Assembly (NCBI GenBank): GCA_947623455.1 | Contig: OX392532.1 | Coordinates: 48,611,058 to 48,675,057 of the forward strand | Direction: 5' to 3' | Length of the DNA stretch: 64,000 nucleotides | Source: Mimachlamys varia | Taxonomy: Eukaryota > Mollusca > Bivalvia > Pectinida > Pectinidae | Shown: positions 12,201-24,200 of the stretch, piece after piece | Layout of the letters: every line of letters begins with the position of its first letter | Numbering within the stretch: the stretch's first letter is position 1 | Made by a program: the position numbers and the translations under genes | Notes under the pieces: generated by a model | What the model saw: the letters and a program-made list of their open reading frames with translations, nothing else | Told to the model about the DNA's origin: nothing | Databases searched by the model: none

Positions 12201-15200
12201 TGTAAGATTATCAGATTGTGAAAAAGACCAGGTGTTTCGGAAGAGTAAGCGTCCTCTGCTTCATTGACAAAGATACAAAATGTTTCTTCATGAGACAAAG
12301 ATGACGACAAAATGAAATTGTCAAAAGTAATTTAGATAGCAATCAATGTGAAAATGTTTAGACCAATCCAAGAAAATTGAAAAATGCTGTTGTATGCACC
12401 CATGACTAGTAGCTACTGTCCAAAATCTAAACATAAAGATAAGACTAAATGAAAACAAGTTATAATGATATATCAAAGTACGATTTGTGACACTTACCAC
12501 GTAAACAGCTTCACAAAGAGCTGAAAATACACCAGACAAACTGTCCGTTGATGAACAGTCAACACATTCTCTCAACACCCACCAAGAATAAAACTGAAAT
12601 CAAATAATTCGACACACAACCAGGCAGGTTGATTTGCACAGCCAAGACGTTGTTTGTGTGACAACATAAATTCACGACGATGATATTTATACTTTTCTGA
12701 AATAACGCAAATTAGTGGCATTTCAGACACTATGAGCATGTCAAATCCAAAACAAGTTGATGTAATTTAAAACAAAAACAAATGTGTACGGTTTGTTTAT
12801 TAATTGCTGAAAGGCAAACGGTTTATATGTTATTTACAATAATGATAATAATCAAAAAGATATTGCGCTTCAGGAATATTATAATAAGACTATTTCATGC
12901 TTTGCCGAGGGTTTTGACAAATTTGCAAATCCCAAGGGTAGAATTTCTCTATCTTACATCTTTAGTCATAAAAGAGTATTTTTCTCTCATTTCAACTACC
13001 TCAATAAGCTCAAATACCATACAAATACTTTTGATTGACCACCATTTTGAAAATATCAACTTATCCCTTGAGTTTTTTGAGGAAACCAAATGATACAGCG
13101 AGATTAAGCATACCCCATATTTGCAAACGTAGCTTGCGCAGAAAAAAATAATCTCAGCTTTCTAATGTACATGTACACTGTTAAAATATCGTGGAAGGTT
13201 TTTTTATTCCATCATGTCGCAATTTTTCCTTTTGGGCATCCGATTTTACCGAACGCTTGACATCACGTCATTGTTGCGCCATTGTGACGTCACACTGTTG
13301 CTGTTTTGCATGGGTAGGTGTACAATACAACTACAGCGATCATAGGTGTATTGCCATAGACAGGCCATTATTACACACCCAAAAATAAGAGAAATATATG
13401 TCTTACATGGAACAAAACCTTGGTTTATCACGTTGAACACATTTGCACATTAATAATAAGTTATTGTTTTCAAAACATGAAGACAATATGGGACCTGATT
13501 CTTTTCATGTATTGTTGCAACTGGTCTGTTTTAAAGATGTACATGGTGGACGGGAACCTTGGTATCTTCGTGTTTGACAGATACAAAGTGCTAAACATTG
13601 TCAAACTTACAAGATCAAGTATCCAAGTGAAGTTTTTTTATCATTATTAGCACGGTGTTTGTGTTCCTATATAGATATGTAATATAACCGTAATATAAAT
13701 GTAACAAGATAAAACTATGAACATTCTAGCTAATGCATGTGATTCCTGACATTAGTTACACAATTAATGAAGTTACTTATTACTCAGTGGCTTGTAGTGA
13801 ACTTGTCTTTTTTCTTTACCTTAATATTTACCCCTCGTTTTATAATTAGAATAGAATAGTTTATCTCTACTTCTGTTATACTTTTAATGACATTGTGTAA
13901 ACGATCATTTGACTGAAGTATTTAATTTGATTCTATTGGATTATTGTGCATGTTCTAACTGATGATAATGTGGATGATTATTGTTAAACTAATTATTTTA
14001 CTAACAAGAGGACGACCAGCGTTGCTTAACAGGTCTTTAATACTCAATAAATAAAGTTTATTATTATTTGTGGTAGTATTTATTATTTGATTAAGAAGAC
14101 ATTTTACCGTTTTATCTTTATTTACTTTTCTCGTTGTCTTAATAATAATTATTTAGCACTATTGGTTACGTGATACCGATTCCTATTCGTAATTTAGCTA
14201 ATCGAAAACCTGCGATCAGATCAATTATATTAGTATTATGTTAATAAATATTTCAAAGATTTACAAGCACTATCATATTAAAACTATTTTTATTTGTTAT
14301 AGATTCAATGATCTATTTCATTGGTCTTCTGAGTGAGTATATGTTTTTATCTTTTTTTATCTAATATCCCCCATTGCCCTTATCACTATGACTGGTTTTA
14401 TTGATCCATAGAAATAACAGATGGAAACTGCAATATTACTGAGTCCCGGGTCTGCAGTGATGATTCTATGTTATATTTTGATTTACTTCCTTAGAAATGA
14501 GTAATTCTAAGCAAAGGCTAGTTTTAGTATGTATTTTATGGAAAAAAACGGGGCATATATAATGATTGCACTTGTCGACCAAGGCATCAAATATATATAT
14601 ATATATACCTCTATGATTTTGCCCATTTCTTGGCACTTAGATTTAAACAGAACGCCATGTTTATGCTATCGTAATAGGAGATCGTACTTGTATAGCCTAA
14701 CAGTAAAATATGTTGGCTTTCTCGAGCTATTTTGTTATTTGATTTCTATTACAGGGACGTAGCTCCCTTATAATGGGTTGATTCTGTAATTGAAATCCCG
14801 ATGTAAAACTACATAACAAAAAAAAGTATACTGATCAATTAAGTAATGTTTTAAATCAGATCTGACCGGTAGTGAAAATGGAATTTCCAGGAAGTTATGT
14901 CGTATTAATGGCTTTAGCTACTTTAAAAACGGTTGAATCTTGAAATAAAAATTCCGGTACATACCTGAATGAATCCCTAATTCCGATTTGTAATTGGGTT
15001 ACCGTGGTATATCTAGAGCGTGGCTTACTTGTATTAACATACACAATCTATATTTTATCATAAATCCCAGATTAAACTATTACGCAAACTATAACATACA
15101 CCAATTCATAAATATTCTTATTGAATCTTTCAGTTTTAAATCCGTCCTTTAAGCATATACAAATGGTTTCCATCTTTAAATATAACCTTATTATATTATT

Positions 15201-18200
15201 TGAAAAACATTTATTTTTTCGGCATACTGTATATATTACTAAATTTAAAAAAGTGCAGCAAGTGTATGTGTTACTTCATCTTTGATAAGACGATGGACCT
15301 ATCTTACTCTGTTTCTGATTTCAGATTAGAAAACTGGGCAAAATTGTAAGTCTATTATTATTATAATTATTACTATAAGCTTTACCGAAAATAATCTTAC
15401 AGTGTACGTGAATAAAGAACGTATACGTATAAGCTGTACGTTTTTGTTTTCCAAAAGCACTGTCAACTTAACCACACGTCATCCGTCAAACCATGCTCTT
15501 CGTCTTCTTTGATGGTATCGTATTTCTTTTTGTTGATCAGATGCATCTTTCCGATCTTTCAATAGTCTCTTTCAGCTTCTTTATTGTCTAGTCTTGTGAC
15601 TCTGTTTTTGTCAGCCAATATTTGTTTACCGCTGCAACCTGACATTTGCGCTTCCTGTTCTATTTTTATACGAGCAATCACGTGATTTTTTCCGGTTTGG
15701 TGCCAGTTCGGAAGAAAACATAAGAAATATTTTTTTTATTAACATCGAAACGATAATTAAAATATAACTATGGTACTCATGTGCTAAGAAATAAATCTTG
15801 ATTTCTAATAAATATGTTATTGTTTGATAATCTGAACTGTTAAGGTTAAACAATTTATAGAAAATATTTCATGTCGTACCAATGTCCATGTTGAGATTCA
15901 TATATTTAGTCGAATTGCGGCGGCAAAATTGATCAGATAAACACTAAATTTAGCGGAAAATGCCTATTTGAAGTTATTTTCGGGCTAATTGACACAACCG
16001 AGACCTTGATTTTCCTTCTTCGAAATCGGTACAAACACGAGCTAATTATTATTATTATGTAAGATTTTGTTTTAATTATCAAATAACTATATGTATAAAC
16101 AAATTGGGAAAAATAGCTACGTCTGTTTTAAGCATAAGATGAGTTTTTTGACATTGCAAAACCAATATGAACATGTGAATATACACGAGCACTTGGTTTA
16201 AAGCACAAGAGCTCTTGTGTGCTCAAGCAAATCGCCTGGTTGTCCAACCAATTCGCTAAACAATATTCTGAAGCTATGCAGGCGAAGCAGTATCTCGGAA
16301 ACTATTAAAGATTGATTAGTATGTTAATCGTATTAGTTTAATACGCAGATAGAAATCGAAATCATATCATAACAAAAAGTATAAGTATGTACGGGCGTGT
16401 TGGTGCATGAACATGTATTCGTAGAATGATGTTTAAAAACATGATTATAGACTTGTCAATTTTGTTGAAAAACCTCTTTCTAGTGTGATGTGCCATTCAG
16501 GAACTAGAGCCTTTGGTCGTTATTTTGTTTTGATCACCCTTCATGGTTCAACTATAACAGCCCCTATCGTTAAGTTGATACATATTTTTTCTTACTTGCA
16601 GGTCTGACAAGGACCTGTTAGCCTTGCTAGACGAGTAAGTCACAGAGCGTATTCTACTTCATTGGTTTTATACAATATTTTAATAGAACTATATTAAAAT
16701 AATACAGACAAACATGCTAAACATTATTGTTTTCGGTGAAGCTAGTTCTTGGGTCTGAATCGTTAATCGAATTTGCAGTCTGCTGAAAAAAATAAGTTTT
16801 AAATATATTTGTGTTATAAACTGTATACACCTTACTTTACAAGTAAATGCACTTTGTTCAATACTTATTCGTATATGCATGAGAGTCTAAGAGCCACTCA
16901 TCTCGGTTTAGAAATGGCCAATGGTGGTGTATCCAAAAACTTTTGCGCAAATCTCAATAAGCATAGAAAATATAATATGATACATGAAATACTTTTTCGG
17001 ATTATTTATAGGGTATAAAATCCAAAAAGATATATACAATTTGTCGTTGATTGATCGTACTGTTAGTGGATTAGAATATTCCGTCTTTTAGAATTGCATA
17101 TTACATTATTTGAATATTGTGTCTAGAGAATGACAGTGTTTTGTTTTAATTTTGATTTTAGGTTACACGAATGGACAGAATGGTAAATCTCTTTTTTCAA
17201 TACATGTTGAAACAAATTGAAATGAAAAAGGTGCATCCATTGTAGACATTATCAGTCTATACTTCTGTTAAACTATGAAATACACATAGCAATAAGATGG
17301 TGTAAAAGATCATCGTTATGGCAAATTAACGTATAATTTACCGAGAAAATCCTTGAAAATTGTTATAGTAATTTACAAGAAAGTATTAAATGCATGTTCA
17401 AAACAAGAAAATTTTTAATGTCGTTCAATTTTTGCTGATTGATTGCATTTCTACTATGACTTGTGTTGATGGAATGATATACCGGGCTACGGATATATTG
17501 ATTCTTTTGTGCACTTTAAAGTCAGAGAATCATGTAAATATATAGGAATCATTATAATAGAAACATGGCAAAAAACATGTAATATTTCTTTAATAAAAAA
17601 ATGTATATTTATTAATCGGGAGTATTATTTGGTTTCGAAAATAAAATAAAAACGTAAACATTTATTTTTTCCAGCAAGGGGAAATTAAAGGATCTCCAAA
17701 ATCAGTAAGTATGTTTGTATAATATATGGATCGTATACCATAACATATTTCCAGATACGTTTAACTTACTTTTTACTGCACTAACATTCTAGGAATTTGC
17801 AACGCTCACAATGCAAGAATAAGCACACAAACGCCGTTTTAGAATGCTTTGTTCAATTGTCAATATAATTTTTGGTAGGCGGTGTACAACTTAGCAAATT
17901 GATTTACCATATCAAGTCTTATTATTTTTTGCTCAATCTGCTTTATTATATTCTATGAATTCAATGTACAATGTCACCGTACGAACGATGTGAACGGAAT
18001 AGTAAGTGTATGATCAGTAAGTATTCTCCGTGTGTGTGAGTGTGTTGGAAAGGGCGGTATTGGCGTGGTAGTTATCTACTTAATGTATATCAGCTATGCT
18101 ATTTTATTTTCAGGTTTGAAAAGGCGGGGTCTGTATACAATTATACAATTTTCTGAACATTATTTTAGAGCGAAACAATACTAAATATTTATATTTTTAT

Positions 18201-21200
18201 AAAATATATAAGAATTCCAAGTCATTCGTTTCGATATGTCTGTAAACATTTTCCCCTGTATCCACGTATGAATTTATTTTTATATTTTATGTTAAAGTCG
18301 TGCACTAAATATCCAAACTACCTGATCAATATCTAAAGGAGAAAGCAAGGAGATAGACGTAAACAAATGACATATCATTATGACTCAAAGAAAAATAAGG
18401 TACAATGTTTTTGCAATTGTATAATATTATGCACAATCGGATATATTACTTTTGTAATGTCGATGCGGGATGTTATTGGTATATAATCATTATCTCGCTG
18501 TTGGTTTCAGGTGGGCAGACACTTTGTTTTGCCTATATAAAGACCTGTAAGTATATTTAAATGGATATGATTTGAATTTGTTTTTGAATCGCACCATTTT
18601 ACAGATAACCAAATCATGACATTTTGAACGATACATTTTGTTTTTGTTTTTGTTTTTGTTTTTTTTTAATACGTCGTACTAACGAGAAAGACTGAAAAGT
18701 AGCTGACCAATTTCGGGGGTTGTCGGATGCTGTAGCGAAAACTAACTTGTCTTTCACAAAAGCAGGCAAACAAAAATTCGGCAAAACGCAGATAGCCTAT
18801 TTTGCCACTAATGCTAAACACATGTATGTGTGATCTAAAGACGCAATATAGTCATAACGTATTTATTGGAGCCATTGTCCAAACATGCATAAATATCATT
18901 TATTGCTAACAATTTCGTAAATAAGGCAGCTTCCAAGCATGATCTTTGGAGCATAAAAAGTATACATAAAATATATTGTTACTAAACTCTGTAGATATGT
19001 GTATGTCTCTGTATCCGTGTATGTCTGTTTGTCTGCAAATATATATTATTAGTCTGTCTGTGTGTCTATCACTTTATGTGAATGTCAGTTATCTCTTTTC
19101 TTTCTATCTTTTTATCCTATAAACAACAACACTTGACTTAATTTCCACAAGCTGTTTTTTTTTAATAACTTGAATATGTAGATATACATATATATTAATA
19201 TATATGACATGCTTATGGCGTGTATGTAAAATGGGTTACAAAAGTTGCTGAATAGATAACAAGTCTGTGCAAATGTTGAGCGGAATATAAGTATATCTGA
19301 TAATTTTGCTCTTTAGCTCTACATGAGTGTGTGTGTATGTTAGTGCATATATATTGATCCATATGTTGTGTACGGTGCGTGATGTTGTCCTCATATTTTG
19401 TGTGTGTGTTTGATTTCAAGTCATGCAGCACGGAATTGTAATGTAGAATTGAATGCCTTGTGCTGTGAAAAAAACTGAATAAAGAAATAATTATATAAAA
19501 AAAGTATTGTTATTATACAAAATCCCGATTTCTACTTCATTTTGAACTAACATTTTTAGTAGGTATTATGAACAATATATTTATTTTCACTTCAGCATTG
19601 AAGATATTAATGGGCTGAACCAAAGGTCAGTATCATTCGGATTACGCACACTAATAAGACTAAATGCAATACTACGTTGTTAGGTTTTTCAAACAATTAA
19701 CAGTGAGCATTTCCGAACAATATTATATCACCTATTTGAACATGTTACAACGTGTAACAAGTAAATCACGCTTTTAGGTCGGATTTTAATGGTCAAAGTT
19801 AAAGGTAAGATGGTGCGGTCAATACCGCATTTAACATTTTTTTTGATATCTGAGATATATCACGGACCCTCTTTGAGATTGCTTTGGTGGTTGAATATAT
19901 GTTTACTCGATGTTAATCCCACTATACATTATTCGTATATTTTTTAAAGGCACTCAGTGTCAGTAAAGTCAGCGTAATAAAATATATAAAACAGTTCGAA
20001 ACCTGGAACAGTTGCAAAATACATGATGCAACTTTAAGTATTAACATATAGAGAGAGGTTAAAGAATATGCAATGGTAACTTGTCGTTATGGAAAAGACA
20101 CTCAACACGCACTGCAATACTCCGCCGAATAATAAAGGCATCTCGCTCACACTCATACGTGTGTCCATTATGTGTATAAAACAACTATTACTCCAATTTA
20201 AAACCCATTATCGTACACATGCTTTATTGAGAGTGTAGTTGGAGAACAACAATACCTTACAATATTTTTGTAATCGGTTCTCAGGTTGAGAGAAATCCTT
20301 GACGATTCGGAATTGTGAGTATATGCTACTCTTGAAGAAACGTTTTGTTTGCTCTTTTTTTCAAACAATATTTAAAATAATGTTGTAAAAATAATTGTGC
20401 AAATTCGCATTTTAATTTTTTAATTTTATGTTTTGTTTTAATTTTAGGTTTCAGAAGTTAAATTATATCCCGGACTGAAATGATAATAGTCTATTAACAA
20501 TCTGATTAAAATACAGATCCGCACTGTTACTATCGTGCGTAGGATCTGACAGCGACCAGTAGAAGGTCATGTGCAGATGACCTTTGTATTCAACAATCAA
20601 ATCGCTGCTTACCAAATTCTGAAGGTGAAAAACAAATTTTGATTTGTTTCTACACTTAAACCAGAGTAAAGTAGCGAGAAACCCGAACGACCGTATTCAA
20701 AAATGGCGGCGCCCAGTTCAGTGATCTCTACGCCAAGGCGTGTGTTCTTTTTAAACATTATCTGTTTGATTTGTAGTTTTTCGTTTGTCCGAAAAGAAAT
20801 AAAAACTGAATGTAAAGAAATTATACCAAAATAAACTAACCAAATTGTTATATAACACCCTGAATGATTTTTCCTCTTCGCTTCGATCCGCCGCCATTTT
20901 CGTTCGTCTACCAAACACCATTTACAAGTTGCATTTTGATTGGCTGTTCATTTCCGAGATATGGAAATAATAAAGGTCATCTGCACATGACGTTCTACTC
21001 GTCGCTGTCAGATCCTACACACGATAGTAATAGTGAGGATCGGCATTTTAATCCGATTGGTCAATTAATATTTTTTTCAGAAAGAAATCAAGGTCCGTGG
21101 CTGATCGTCTAAAACAGTAAGATTTTCGTTATAGTCGCTTTGTACATACTAACTATTTCTTCACATAACCTAAAAAAAGGGTATAAGGTCATCACTTCCA

Positions 21201-24200
21201 GGCTTTTCCAGAAGTACACCCTTGTTTTGACTTATAGAAGGTGATCTGCAGGTACATACCAACGTATGGGATATAACAACTAAACATCTAATGCATTAAT
21301 TGAAATCACTAGTGGTTCGTGATATGATGATGGTGTTTTACTTACGAAACTACAACTTTGGAGATGGCTTAAAAAAGAGCAAACTCTTGTTGCCTTTCTT
21401 TAAATCAAACAATTGTTGATATTGACCTATGAATTGTTCATAATTTGTAATAAAACCTGTTTTTTAACCGATTATAAATGGGCTGAACTTCAGTAATAAC
21501 TAACTGTAAAATCTGCATTATTAGTTTGACCGATGAGTGTGTGTTTTCATGTGTTCATTCACTTCTGACGACAGTATTAATTCTATTATTTCTTAAGCGT
21601 CTTGCCACTGCTGTCGTTTCAAATGGATTCTTGAATTGAACATTGACTATGATATCGTTCACAATCCTGCGATGTTACTCCCCTCTGCATCAACACTCCA
21701 GACACACACACACACATACTACACATCAGGAGTGTTTGATATTTTTTAATGACTGGAACTCTAGACTATATGCTCTCGACCTTGACAAAAGCCTTGTTCT
21801 GCGCTACGGTGTTGTTTTAATTATACTGATTACTGTTTTAATTTGACCTGGACAAGTGCTACATGTGCCTATTCACGTACCGGTATGATTGATAAACCTC
21901 TCTATTACAATTATGCTACCTAGCATAACTTACAGTATCGGATATGTATATTTAACAATGGTTTTGCATTTCTTGTATATCTCAGAAATTAAACTACAAT
22001 TGCATTTTCTTGTTATAAATATATACACTTTGTACTTGTTATCTTGTTATATTTGTTCAATTTGATGTTTAAAGGACGCAGACATCCGTACAGAACTACC
22101 TGAACAGTGAATTAACGTAAGTAATTACTTTTATTTAAGATTCCAGCGCGTTCAATACTTCCTTTTAATATCGAAGATATATTTATGTCTCTTGTTTTGT
22201 ACTCCGCACACAAATCAGCCTTGGAATTTCTTTGTTTATGGATGGCTTACTGTACACCATTCCCACCCACTATGCACATACTCTGCACGTTTCACGAAGA
22301 TCAAAACTTTTTGGTGTGTAGGTAGTATTTGTAAAAACCAACATATATGATTGTAGGGTTGTTCATTTTGATTTAGAAATAACGCATATTGCATCACTGA
22401 ATTTACATAGCTCCAGTGTAAACTGGCGTATTTACATATATGCACTGTTCCAGAATGACGCGCTACGGTATTTATTGAGCCGTGATGATAAAACACCAAA
22501 ATTATATCAGACACTTCATTATCATTAATTCCTTTGACAGCCGCCGTTAGGTAAATATAATGATCTGTAGCAACACCTAGTGTTCAGGGCTGCGTAACGA
22601 AACAAGTTTTAACTTAAAATATTTGATTCAAAATATATTTGTTTAATCTTCAAACAAGATTAAAATACATTTGGAAATTTTGAAAGGGATTTTCTACTTA
22701 CGTGGCATTTGAGTACATGCATCAAGGCGAAAATCCCAATTAAGTAATCATATCAGTAGGTTCTTATAGTAGGCAATAAAATAAAATATTGAAATCAGTC
22801 AGATTTGATGTATACAACTGATCATACAATTCAATAAGGTATAGTATTCCAAACCAAGTAGAAAAACACTACATGAGTTGGCTATCCGTTTTAAGATGTA
22901 ATCCATATGCAGTGGTCTCCCATAGGATAAAGACTAGACACATACATATAGCTGATGTTTTATGCTGTCTTAATTTATGTAGTTCTTTTCTAATCAGCAT
23001 GAACCAATACAGAAGAAAACAACATATTAAGACCAATTAATTACATTTTTGCCAGTGAAATATAGAAAATTATCAAACTGATAAAACTTATATGTTCACT
23101 GCAGTGATGAGCAGTGAAAATATAAGATTTTGCCGTGAAAATATAAGATTTTGCAGTGAAAATATAAGGCTTTTTCAGTGTAACGTGAAAAAGTGACCCG
23201 ACAATAAAATACCACCCGGGTCATTATTCTACGTTGCAAAAGGTACCCGCGGTCGTTATTTAACAGTAGAAATCGTACACGGCCATCTGAAGAAAAATGA
23301 CCTCATTCGATTTTTCCGTAATTCGTCCCGTGAAAAAGTGACCCGCCTTAGCTTTCAACGGTGGGTAGTTTTCAACTGGGTCATTTTTTTCACGTAGCAC
23401 CGAAACTTTTGTATGAGTTGTTCCCCTTGATCGGATCTTGGAGGCTCGCCATTGTTGTCGTCTGATAGAACTTGTCTCTTGGGGAAAGATGGTCTTGACG
23501 AAATGGCATCAATAGTACATATTGATAGGAACTGCTGCAGGATTAAATATGACATGAATTGAAAGATGAGAATGGTTCAACTTTTCCGATCAGCTTATCC
23601 AAATCAGCTGTGTACTGGACACGATCGGTTGTGATTTCGACGGATTACAGTAGACTTTGCAGTAGACAGTAGACAGTAGCTCCTTTGCAGTAGGCAAGTA
23701 GACCAAGAAAAAAATAATGAAAGTATCATAGTCCTCTTTCGAAATGTAATAAAAAGAACATTCAATGGTTTGCCGTTTAATATCAAATATATTTCACTTG
23801 TATGGCAGATTTTTTTTATATTTTCACTCGTGCTACGCACTCGTGAAAATATAAAAAAAATCTGCCATACTCGTGAAATATATTCGATATTAAACGGCAA
23901 ACCATTGAATATCCTCTATATATTGCCCTATAACGGTCAGACGAGATGGATATCGGTATGGTAATCACTTCAGAATAGTCAAATATGTAACGCTTATATC
24001 ATGGGGTAATAATTGACTCTATCACACTAATTCGTCACTATGACATTATTTGCGTCTACCCGTGCATTAGGGCTAAACGAAAGATTTATGACATATCCGG
24101 TATATGTGTCATTTGAAACACGACTTTCCCTAGCCATAGTATGGAATGTACGAGCAATGTAAGTTTAAAAACAACAAGAGAAAGCACCTGATAAAATTGT

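Noticed and set aside
12782..13093. 103-codon + strand open frame
   Set aside because: AT-rich, hydrophobic by composition, no splice sites or family resemblance.
19440..19500. AATAAA near 19479 as a poly(A) site for the microexon gene
   Set aside because: It lies between microexons 19 and 20, which join in frame; no stop-containing exon precedes it closely.
20609..21112. Open frames of 101 and 82 codons on both strands
   Set aside because: They fall inside the long-TIR MITE and have no recognised domain.
22541..22550. 10-nt exon-like block between tttgacag and gtaaat
   Set aside because: Wrong length, and it would bring in a stop in the array phase.
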